From Aeromicrobium yanjiei (GTDB taxonomy: Bacteria; Actinomycetota; Actinomycetes; Propionibacteriales; Nocardioidaceae): a stretch of DNA of 64,000 nucleotides. Shown here in pieces: positions 8,194 through 15,192 of the stretch (position 1 is the stretch's first letter; each line of letters opens with the position of its first letter). Position numbers and translations under genes: made by a program. Below the pieces are notes generated by a model that was not told where the DNA came from, did no database searches, and saw only the letters and a program-made list of their open reading frames with translations. The stretch covers positions 1,426,001 through 1,490,000 of the forward strand of contig NZ_CP045737.1 of the NCBI RefSeq assembly GCF_009649075.1, read 5' to 3'.

Positions 8194-9921
8194 ATGCGGT
8201 GGTGGCGAGGCGTCGACCTGCGTGCTGCGGTCGTGCCTGCGTGGTGCGCGCTGCTGACCCTCGCGATCGCGGCGCCCTGGCTGCGTGCGGGGCACATCCT
8301 CTCGTACGACATGGTGTGGGTGCCGGAGCTGGACCTGGACCGTCCCGAGGTGTGGGGGCTCGGATCCGGCCTCCCGCGGGCGGTCCCGTCCGACGCGGTC
8401 GCAGCACTCCTCGGCGCCGTGCTCCCCGCAGCGCTGGTCCAGCGGCTGTTCCTCATGGGGTCGTTGTTCCTGCTGGCGCTCGGCATGGCGCGCCTCCTAC
8501 GTCATCGGCACCTGGTGGGGCAGCTCGCCGCGGCGACCTTCGCGGTGTGGAATCCGTACGTGGCCGAGCGGCTCGTGCTCGGGCAGTGGCCGGTCATCGT
8601 CGCGCTCGCGGCGTTCCCGTGGCTCATCGGCACCCTGGTCTCCAGGGACGGGCCGCGGTGGTCCGTGGTCACGATCGCCCTCGCAGCGGCCGCGCTCTCT
8701 CCGGTCACCGGCGTGATGGGCCTGGTCCTGGCCCTCGCGGTCGGCCGACGCAACGGTGTCGTCCGCATCGTGGGGCTGGCCGCACTCGTGAACGCTCCGT
8801 GGATCGTCTCGGGCCTGCTCCACGCCTCGATCGCACGGACGGACCCCGCGGCCGTACGCCTCTTCGACGTCCAGGGGGAGGGATCGTTCGGCCGGCTGGG
8901 GTCGGCCCTCACGCTCGGCGGCATCTGGAACACCGAGGTGGTCCCGACGTCACGGACGCTGCTGCTCGCGGTGCTGATCGGCCTCGTGCTGGCCGCGGTG
9001 ATGGTGGTCGGCCTGGTCACGATGTGGCGCGACGACCGGGCCCTGCTCGGCGGGCTCGCCGCCGCGGGTGCGATCGGCATCGTCGTGGCGTTGTCGGGCT
9101 GGCTGGCCCCCGGCACCGTGGCCCGGATCGTGGGCGACGTCCCCGGTGGGGGGATCGTGCGCGACGGGACGCGGTGGCTGGCCCTGCTGGTGCCGCTCGA
9201 GGCCGTGGCGCTCGGCGTGGGAGCCCACACCGCGCTCGGCCGGGCCCGGCACACGTCCTGGGAGGTCCCGACGATCGTGCTGGCCCTGCTGGTGCCCCTC
9301 GCGGCCCTGCCCGACATCGCGTGGGGCGTGGGCGGGAGGCTCGAGCCCACGACGTACCCGGCCGCATGGAGCGACGCCCGGCGCGTGATCGACAAGACCT
9401 CGACGTCGGGGGACGTGATGGTGCTGCCGTTCACCGCCTATCGTGCCCCGGCGTGGAACGACCGGACGCCGGTGCTCGACCCGGCGGGGCGCTTCTTCGG
9501 ACGTACGACCGTGACCAACGACGAGCTCGACGTCTCCGGACGGCTGATCGCGGGGGAGGACCCCCGTGCTCGTCGCATCGGCCGGATCCTGGCGGATGGC
9601 CACGACGTCCCGCGCCGCCTCGCCCGTGCGGGGATCGGCATCGTCGTGATCGAGACCGACGTGCCGGGTGCAGAGGCGGCCGCGAAGCCGTTCGCCGACT
9701 CGCGCACGATCCCCGTCGGCGGGACGGGCCTGCGGGTCGTGGCCCTCGACGGTGCCCGACCCGCGACGATCGACCCGCGGGACCGCACGATCATGACCGT
9801 GACCTGGTCGCTCGCGGGCCTGACGATCCTGCTCGCGCTGATCGGCCTGCTGCGCTCGCTGGCGGGCCGTCTAGATCGGAAGCCGGCGGAACACCGTCCG
9901 CGGCAGGTGACGCAGCCCTGA
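8194..9921 (+). CDS. Uncharacterised GT-C-like polytopic membrane protein
   Basis: A 575-residue protein with about 11-12 membrane helices and a soluble C-terminal part. Features of GT-C lipid-phosphate-dependent glycosyltransferases: an acidic first outer loop (LSYDMVWVPELDLD, about residues 36-49, with Asp39 a candidate base) and AVWNPYVAERLVLGQWPV near residue 117, resembling the AftD/DUF3367 group. The extracytoplasmic tail (about 400-540) includes GDVMVLPFTAYRAPAWNDRT. AGGAGCAGGGG precedes the ATG. It converges with dprE2 and their coding ends overlap by 51 bp. I infer an envelope glycosyltransferase, possibly using decaprenyl-phospho-arabinose, from fold and neighbours; no exact family is recognised. 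Confidence 0.75.
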   Translation: MRWWRGVDLRAAVVPAWCALLTLAIAAPWLRAGHILSYDMVWVPELDLDRPEVWGLGSGLPRAVPSDAVAALLGAVLPAALVQRLFLMGSLFLLALGMARLLRHRHLVGQLAAATFAVWNPYVAERLVLGQWPVIVALAAFPWLIGTLVSRDGPRWSVVTIALAAAALSPVTGVMGLVLALAVGRRNGVVRIVGLAALVNAPWIVSGLLHASIARTDPAAVRLFDVQGEGSFGRLGSALTLGGIWNTEVVPTSRTLLLAVLIGLVLAAVMVVGLVTMWRDDRALLGGLAAAGAIGIVVALSGWLAPGTVARIVGDVPGGGIVRDGTRWLALLVPLEAVALGVGAHTALGRARHTSWEVPTIVLALLVPLAALPDIAWGVGGRLEPTTYPAAWSDARRVIDKTSTSGDVMVLPFTAYRAPAWNDRTPVLDPAGRFFGRTTVTNDELDVSGRLIAGEDPRARRIGRILADGHDVPRRLARAGIGIVVIETDVPGAEAAAKPFADSRTIPVGGTGLRVVALDGARPATIDPRDRTIMTVTWSLAGLTILLALIGLLRSLAGRLDRKPAEHRPRQVTQP

Positions 9922-10623
9922 CATGACGACGCGCATCGTGCCGGGGACCCAGATCTGCTCCTTGCCGTCGCGCACGGCCTCGACGACGGCCTCGGCCACG
10001 CCCTCGGGCGTCGTGGCGAGCGGGGCCGCCTCGAGCCCTGTGGTCATCTTGGAGTGCACGAAGCCCGGACGGACGACGAGCACGTGCCCGCCCAGCTCGC
10101 GCAGGGCCTCGCCGAGACCGGTGTAGAACGCGTCCATGCCGGCTTTGGTGGAGCCGTAGACGAAGTTGGAGCGGCGCGGTCGCTCGCCGGCGACGCTGGA
10201 CAGGGCGACGATGACACCGTGACCCTGCGTCCGGATGCGCGCACCCAGCGCGACGCCCGCCGTGACCGCACCCACGTAGTTGACCTCCGCGAGCTCGCGT
10301 GCCGCGTCCACGTCGGTCCACGCCTGCTCGGGGTCGCCCAGCAGGCCGAAGGCGACCACCGCGATGTCGATGTCGTCCTCGATGCTCTCGACGATGGCGC
10401 GGTGCGCGGCAGTGTCCACCGCGTCGAAGTCGACCGCCTCCACGACGCAGCCGGCCGCGGTCAGCTCGGTGACAGCGGCGTCGCGGCGCTCGCCCGGTCG
10501 CGCGGCGAGGGTGACGCGCAGACCCGGGGCGAGCCCCGCGTACCGTCGGGCGATCGCCAGGGCGATGTCGGACGTGCCGCCGAGCAGGAGCACGTGCTGG
10601 GGGTTGCCGAGGGCGTTGATCAT
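9871..10623 (-). CDS. dprE2: Decaprenylphospho-ribose epimerase, 2-ketoreductase subunit DprE2
   Basis: A 250-residue short-chain dehydrogenase. It has the nucleotide loop LLLGGTSDIALAIARRY (12-28), Ser142/Ser143 in LSSVAGE and the catalytic YGSTK (Tyr156, Lys160). The tail LRHLPRTVFRRLP matches DprE2 of mycobacteria (254 residues). It would use NADH or NADPH to reduce the 2-keto intermediate made by DprE1 to decaprenyl-phospho-arabinose, the arabinose donor for envelope arabinan. It follows dprE1 with a 7-nt gap in the ubiA-dprE1-dprE2 operon, the classical partners. Its last 17 codons overlap the opposing GT-C-like gene. Confidence 0.95.
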   Translation of the reverse strand: MINALGNPQHVLLLGGTSDIALAIARRYAGLAPGLRVTLAARPGERRDAAVTELTAAGCVVEAVDFDAVDTAAHRAIVESIEDDIDIAVVAFGLLGDPEQAWTDVDAARELAEVNYVGAVTAGVALGARIRTQGHGVIVALSSVAGERPRRSNFVYGSTKAGMDAFYTGLGEALRELGGHVLVVRPGFVHSKMTTGLEAAPLATTPEGVAEAVVEAVRDGKEQIWVPGTMRVVMSGLRHLPRTVFRRLPI

Positions 10624-10630
10624 GCAGACC

Positions 10631-11980
10631 TCACAGGTCGAGTCGTCGGGACAGGTCGGAGCGCAGGACGCCGTGCGGATCGACGCGGTGGCGCACCGCG
10701 AGGAACTCGTCGAGCCGGGGATACATCTGGCGGAGGGTGGTCGGCGTCGTCCGGGAGTCCTTGGCGAGGTAGACCCGGCCGCCGGCCTCGACGACCAGCG
10801 CGTCGAGATGGTCCAGCAGCGCGCCGAGGCCCGGCCGGACCGGCAGGTCGACGGCCAGCGTCCACCCCGGGACCGGGAACGACAGCGGCGCCGGACTGGC
10901 CTCGCCGAACCTCTTCAGCACGTTGAGCGACGAGACGTGCCCGGACGCGGCGATCCGCTCGACCGCCTCGGTGAACGCCGCGACCTCGGCGTCGGGCACC
11001 ACGAACTGGTACTGGCAGAAGCCGCGTGGACCGTACAGCCGGTTCCAGTCGCCTACCACGTCGAGCGGGTGGAAGAACTGCGTGATGTCCTGCACCTCGC
11101 CGGTGCGGTGCCGGGGGGCCTTGGCGTACCAGAGGGCGTTGAACGCCTTGGCGCTCACGCGGTTGACCATGCTGATCGGCGGACGGACCGGCACCCGCCC
11201 GCGCTGGGGCGCGGCGAACTCGAGGGCGCGGCTGCGCAGATCGGGGTCGAGGTCGTCCAGGCGGGCCGAGTTGCCGCGGGTGATGACCGAGCGGCCCAGC
11301 GACGAGCCGGTCGTGGAGGTGTCGAACCAGGCGACCGAGTAGTCGTAGGCCGCGTCACCTGTCACGAGCCGGTCGAGCAGCGTCCCGAGATCCGGTGTGC
11401 GCTCGGTGTCGACGAGGAAGTACGAGGTCTGGACGCGCTTGAGCTGGATCGTCGCCTCCAGGACGATGCCGGTCAGTCCCATGCCGCCCACCGTGGCCCA
11501 GAACAGCTCGGGGTCGTCGCCCGAGGGGGAGAGGGTCAGGACGTCGCCCGAGGGCACGAGCAGCTCGATCGAGAGCAGATGATGCCCGAAGCTGCCGTCG
11601 ACGTGGTGGTTCTTGCCGTGGACGTCGGCGGCGATCGCCCCGCCGACCGTGACCTGGCGGGTGCCCGGGACCACGGGCAGCCACAGGCCGAGGGGCAGCA
11701 TCGCGCGGAGCAGGCGGTCCAGGCTGATGCCGGCCTGCACGCGTACCGAGCGGGCACGGGTGTCGACGTCGAGGATGCCGTTCCAGCCCGTGAGGTCCAG
11801 GACGGTGCCGCCGGCGTTCTGCGCGGGGTCTCCGTAGCTGCGCCCGAGCCCGCGGGTGATCACTCCCCGCGAGCCGGCCTGCGCGATCGCCGACCGGAGA
11901 TCGTCCAGGTGCCGGGGCTGCTCCACCTGCGAGACCGTGGGGCTCGTGCCGCCCCAGCCCGTGAGCGTCGTGCGGGTCAT
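10631..11980 (-). CDS. dprE1: Decaprenylphospho-ribose 2-oxidase DprE1
   Basis: A 449-residue FAD-dependent oxidase of the vanillyl-alcohol-oxidase fold. It keeps TRGLGRSYGD (42-51), GAIAADVHGKNHH (114-126, His121 equivalent to mycobacterial His132) and AKDSR with Lys407 (equivalent to Lys418). It oxidises the ribose 2-OH of decaprenyl-phospho-ribose. The residue matching the benzothiazinone-reactive Cys387 of M. tuberculosis is Ala376, in PGWTLAVDLP. The ATG overlaps the ubiA stop as ATGA, so translation is coupled. No twin-arginine or other signal is present, in line with homologues. Equivalences assume a constant offset of 11 residues, supported by both flanking landmarks. Confidence 0.96.
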   Translation of the reverse strand: MTRTTLTGWGGTSPTVSQVEQPRHLDDLRSAIAQAGSRGVITRGLGRSYGDPAQNAGGTVLDLTGWNGILDVDTRARSVRVQAGISLDRLLRAMLPLGLWLPVVPGTRQVTVGGAIAADVHGKNHHVDGSFGHHLLSIELLVPSGDVLTLSPSGDDPELFWATVGGMGLTGIVLEATIQLKRVQTSYFLVDTERTPDLGTLLDRLVTGDAAYDYSVAWFDTSTTGSSLGRSVITRGNSARLDDLDPDLRSRALEFAAPQRGRVPVRPPISMVNRVSAKAFNALWYAKAPRHRTGEVQDITQFFHPLDVVGDWNRLYGPRGFCQYQFVVPDAEVAAFTEAVERIAASGHVSSLNVLKRFGEASPAPLSFPVPGWTLAVDLPVRPGLGALLDHLDALVVEAGGRVYLAKDSRTTPTTLRQMYPRLDEFLAVRHRVDPHGVLRSDLSRRLDL

Positions 11981-12855
11981 GAGGCGTACACCCCGGTCGC
12001 GAAGATGATGAGCCAGACGGCTCCGAGGACCTGCAGGGCCGGATCGCGCAGGACGGCCTCCTCCGGCTCGCCGGCCAGGCCGCGGTCGACGTCGACCGCG
12101 TAGCGCAGCAACCCGACCACGAACGGTGCGATCGAGATCGCCTGCCAGTTGATCTCGGCATGCGAGGAGATCTCGAACGCCCACAGGCTGTAGGCCGTGA
12201 TGGTCACCGCTGCAGCCAGGCTCCAGACGAACCGCAGGTACGACTCCGAGTACGTCTCGAGGGTCTTGCGCGTGCCGGCCGCAGAGCCCAGGCTCCGCAG
12301 CTCGGAGTAGCGCTTGCCCGCGACCATGAAGAGGGAGCCGAATGCGGCCACGAGCAGGAACCACTGCGACAGGGGCACGTCGACGGCCACGCCGCCGGCG
12401 ATGGCGCGGAGCAGGAATCCCGCAGCCACGATCGACAGGTCGATGACCGGCTGGCGCTTGAGCCCCACGGCGTAGGCGATCTGCAGCAGCGCGTAGAGGA
12501 TGAGCGTCGCCGCGAGCTGCGGCGCGACGGCGTACCCGATGCCGATGCCCAGCGCCGCGCAGACGCCCGCGCAGGCGAGCGCGAGCGTCGAGGAGAGCTC
12601 ACCGGAGGCGACGGGACGGTTCCGCTTGGTCGGGTGGCGGCGGTCGTCCTCGGCGTCGATGACGTCGTTGAGCAGGTAGATGCCGGCCGCGGCCAGCGTG
12701 AACGCCACGAACGTCGCGACGACGTCGAGCACGATGCCGGTGGTCCAGGTGAGTCCTGCGGCGAGAGGGGCCGCGAGGACGAGGGTGTTCTTGGTCCACT
12801 GCCGGGGCCGCATCGTCCTGATGACAGCGGACGCGGTCCGCGCGGGGGTGTTCAT
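11977..12855 (-). CDS. ubiA: Decaprenyl-phosphate phosphoribosyltransferase (UbiA family)
   Basis: A 292-residue polytopic prenyltransferase-fold protein with the first Asp-rich motif NDVIDAEDDRRHP (63-75) and a second conserved segment VGLKRQPVIDLSIVAAGFLL. KRQPVxDL is characteristic of Rv3806c-type enzymes rather than quinone prenyltransferases. It transfers phosphoribose from PRPP to decaprenyl phosphate, the committed step toward decaprenyl-phospho-arabinose. It is first in the operon and overlaps dprE1 by 4 bp. A TAGTCT box ends 9 nt before the ATG, so the leader is very short or absent. The DUF2613 micro-gene is divergent from it. Confidence 0.94.
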   Translation of the reverse strand: MNTPARTASAVIRTMRPRQWTKNTLVLAAPLAAGLTWTTGIVLDVVATFVAFTLAAAGIYLLNDVIDAEDDRRHPTKRNRPVASGELSSTLALACAGVCAALGIGIGYAVAPQLAATLILYALLQIAYAVGLKRQPVIDLSIVAAGFLLRAIAGGVAVDVPLSQWFLLVAAFGSLFMVAGKRYSELRSLGSAAGTRKTLETYSESYLRFVWSLAAAVTITAYSLWAFEISSHAEINWQAISIAPFVVGLLRYAVDVDRGLAGEPEEAVLRDPALQVLGAVWLIIFATGVYAS

Positions 12856-12943
12856 GGTGCGCCCAGACTAGCCGCGCAGGGGTCTTCCGGCCGTCCACGC
12901 AGAATGCATGTCGCAAGCGCGCGCAATGAGCCCGACTCGCTGG

Positions 12944-12949
12944 TAACAT
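12944..12949 (+). promoter_or_regulatory. -10 box of the DUF2613 gene
   Basis: TAACAT preceded by TGG, about 28 nt before the GTG start. It is followed by a GAGGGAGG ribosome site at 12962-12969. The -35 region is poor. Confidence 0.45.
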
Positions 12950-12977
12950 AGGTCACAGATTGAGGGAGGGACTCATC

Positions 12978-13124
12978 GTGGGAACAATCACAGGCGGCAT
13001 CGTCGCTTTCATCGCAGGTCTTGGTCTGGCCACGGCCACCGTCGTGGGCGTCGTCCAGACACAGCAGTCCGCCGGCGAGAAGCCGGTCGAGTCGACGAAC
13101 GTGAGCTACGGCTCGAACAACTGA
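12978..13124 (+). CDS. DUF2613-like membrane micro-protein (48 residues)
   Basis: A short gene with one membrane helix near the N-terminus (GGIVAFIAGLGLATATVVGV, about 6-25) and a polar outer tail (VQTQQSAGEKPVES) ending NVSYGSNN. Size, helix position and the Tyr-Gly near the end match DUF2613 proteins such as the small protein encoded beside aftD in M. tuberculosis (Rv0236A). A strong GAGGGAGG lies 8 nt before the GTG, and a hairpin terminator follows, so it is an independent unit. It sits between ubiA and the GT4/methyltransferase/aftD genes. Function unknown; association with arabinan synthesis is inferred from location here and in mycobacteria. Confidence 0.82.
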   Translation: MGTITGGIVAFIAGLGLATATVVGVVQTQQSAGEKPVESTNVSYGSNN

Positions 13125-13154
13125 CGTCGGGCGTCCAGCGCCCGGATCGACATG

Positions 13155-13180
13155 GGGCGGGCTCCTTCGGGAGACCGCCC
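13155..13180. terminator. Bidirectional terminator after DUF2613 gene
   Basis: GGGCGG pairs with CCGCCC around an inner CTCC-TTCG-GGAG stem-loop, followed by TT. It lies between the convergent DUF2613 and GT4 genes, ending 5 nt before the GT4 stop. Confidence 0.8.
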
Positions 13181-13184
13181 TTCG

Positions 13185-14306
13185 TCATGCCCGGATGCGA
13201 GCGGGTCTGCGGCCGGCTGCCGCGGCTGTGACGACGCGGGAGAACGCCTGCTGCGAGGACTCCCAGGAGAACGTGAACGATTTCGCCAGCGCTCCGCGCC
13301 CGAGGAACTCCCGCAGCTCGCGGTCCTCGATCAGCTCGCGCAGGGCAGCGGTGAGCTGTGAGGGCGTGTCGACCAGGAGGCCGGTGTCCTTGTGGTCGAT
13401 CGACTCGGTCGTGCCGCCCGCAGTGCTGTAGGCGACGGTCGGGGTCGCGTGGCCGCCGGCCTCGCCGACGACGATGCCCCAGCCCTCCTTGAGCGAGGGC
13501 AGCGCCATGACCCACGACTGGGCCAGCAGCTCGTGCTTGCGGGTGCCGTCGACGAACCCGTGGAAGACCACGCGGTCCGACACCCCGCGCGCCACGGCGT
13601 ACGCGCGCAGCTCCTCGTCCCACCAGCCCGCGCCGATCACGTCCAGCACCAGATCGGGGTGATCGGCCGCCATCGCGGCGACGGCGTCGATCGCGTGCTC
13701 GACCTGCTTGTGGGGGACGAGTCGACCGACCACGCAGATGCGCGGCGTCGGTGAGCGGAGCACTCCGGCGACGGGTGCCGGGTCGTTGCCGTTGTGGATG
13801 ATCGCGATGCGATCGCCGTCGACCCCCAGCTCGATGAGCTCGAGCTTGGTCGCGATCGACACCGCGACGTACTGGCAGTGCCGATACAGGACGGGCGCGA
13901 ACCGGCTCTCGATCCACCAGCCGATCGTGCCGATCAGACCGGGATAGACCACGGGCCACTGCTCGCGGTGGACGTGGTGCACGAGCACGACGACCGGCTT
14001 GCGGGTCGCGAGCCGGGTGAAGAAGGGCAGCCCGTTCTGCACGTCGACCACCACGTCGACCTTGCCGTAGCGTCCGAGCAGGAGGGCCAGGAACGTCCGC
14101 AGGTAGATGTCGAGCTTGGTGCCGCGGCGGACGAACCGGATGCCGTCGACGACCTCGTCGGGGGGAGCGTGGCCGTGGGCCGCGCAGGCGATCGTCACGC
14201 GGTGGCCCTCGGCGACGAGGCCGCGGGCCATGCTCTCGACATAGCGTTCGGAGCCGCCGCCCTCGGGGTTGCGGGTGTCTCGCCAGTTGCAGAAGAGTAC
14301 GTGCAT
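13185..14306 (-). CDS. GT4 family glycosyltransferase
   Basis: A 373-residue GT-B fold enzyme: donor/acceptor loop PEGGGSERY (14-22) and, in the C-terminal nucleotide-sugar domain, CVVGRLVPHKQVEHAIDA (191-208), VIGAGWWDE and the EX7E pair in SLKEGWGIVVGEA (Glu274, Glu282). It probably adds a hexose from a nucleotide sugar on the cytoplasmic face. Start choice is uncertain: this ATG begins the conserved MHVLFCNWRDTR, while an in-frame ATG 11 codons upstream (14339) is possible, and a GAGGGAGG lies between the two. It is divergent from the methyltransferase gene, and the pair neighbour aftD. Sugar and acceptor are unknown. Confidence 0.88.
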   Translation of the reverse strand: MHVLFCNWRDTRNPEGGGSERYVESMARGLVAEGHRVTIACAAHGHAPPDEVVDGIRFVRRGTKLDIYLRTFLALLLGRYGKVDVVVDVQNGLPFFTRLATRKPVVVLVHHVHREQWPVVYPGLIGTIGWWIESRFAPVLYRHCQYVAVSIATKLELIELGVDGDRIAIIHNGNDPAPVAGVLRSPTPRICVVGRLVPHKQVEHAIDAVAAMAADHPDLVLDVIGAGWWDEELRAYAVARGVSDRVVFHGFVDGTRKHELLAQSWVMALPSLKEGWGIVVGEAGGHATPTVAYSTAGGTTESIDHKDTGLLVDTPSQLTAALRELIEDRELREFLGRGALAKSFTFSWESSQQAFSRVVTAAAAGRRPARIRA

Positions 14307-14445
14307 GCGTTGCCCGGCGCGAGCCGGTGCCTCCCTCATGGCCGGAAGCCTGCCCGGCGCGCCCTCGCGCACGTCCCTCAACGCACGGTGCAGGTCCCTC
14401 AACCCGACAACCGTCACCCTATCAGGACGTGGCCCACGTCTCACG

Positions 14446-14451
14446 TATGCT
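14446..14451 (+). promoter_or_regulatory. Leaderless -10 box of methyltransferase-aftD unit
   Basis: TATGCT ends 6 nt before the GTG of the methyltransferase gene; no ribosome site is present. Confidence 0.6.
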
Positions 14452-14457
14452 CATCCG

Positions 14458-15192
14458 GTGCCTGACCTGCTCTTTCGTCCGACGCTGCGACGATCCTGGC
14501 GGCTGTTCCAGGCCTTTCGGGTCGAGCAGACCGACCCCGACCACTTCTACGGGACGCTTGCACGCGACTCCGTCGACCAGGTGAGCGCCTACGTCGACCT
14601 GGACGGCCAGTGGACGCTCGACGTCGGCGGGGGACCGGGCTACTTCGCCGACGCCTTCCGCGCCGCCGGGGCCGACTACACCGCGCTCGACGCCGATCTC
14701 GGCGAGCTCTCGGGCCTGGGCGAGCCCATGCCCGGCACGGTGCTCGGCAGCGGGATGCAGCTGCCGTTCGCGGACGACAGCTTCGGCGTCACCTACTCCT
14801 CCAACGTGCTCGAGCACGTCCCCGAGCCCTGGACGATGGCCGACGAGATGGTGCGCGTCACCCGCCCCGGCGGCCTGGTGTTCATCTCCTACACGCTCTG
14901 GTACGGGCCGTGGGGTGGCCACGAGACCGCGCCGTGGCACTTCCTCGGTGGGCACCGGGCGGCCCGCCGCTACGAGAAGAAGCACGGGCACCCGCCCAAG
15001 AACGTCTTCGGGACGTCGCTGTTCGCGGTCACCGCCGCAGCCGGCCTGGACTGGGCCAGGCACCAGACTGGCGCCGAGGTCGTCGCCGTCATCCCTCGCT
15101 ACCTGCCGCGTTGGTCGTGGTGGGTGCTGCGCGTGCCCGGACTGCGTGAGGTGGTGACGTGGAACCTCGCCATAGTGCTGCGCAAGCCGTGA
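14458..15192 (+). CDS. Class I SAM-dependent methyltransferase
   Basis: A 244-residue methyltransferase with motif I LDVGGGPGYF (54-63), an acidic residue after strand 2 (ALDAD, Asp80), PFADDSFGVTYSSNVLEHV (103-121) and RVTRPGGLVFIS. The C-terminal part is hydrophobic and aromatic (YLPRWSWWVLRVPGL), consistent with membrane contact. The GTG is set by a leaderless promoter box. Its stop overlaps the aftD start by 4 bp (GTGA), so the two proteins are made together, which suggests it methylates a sugar or lipid in the arabinan pathway. Substrate is not determinable from sequence. Confidence 0.9.
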   Translation: MPDLLFRPTLRRSWRLFQAFRVEQTDPDHFYGTLARDSVDQVSAYVDLDGQWTLDVGGGPGYFADAFRAAGADYTALDADLGELSGLGEPMPGTVLGSGMQLPFADDSFGVTYSSNVLEHVPEPWTMADEMVRVTRPGGLVFISYTLWYGPWGGHETAPWHFLGGHRAARRYEKKHGHPPKNVFGTSLFAVTAAAGLDWARHQTGAEVVAVIPRYLPRWSWWVLRVPGLREVVTWNLAIVLRKP

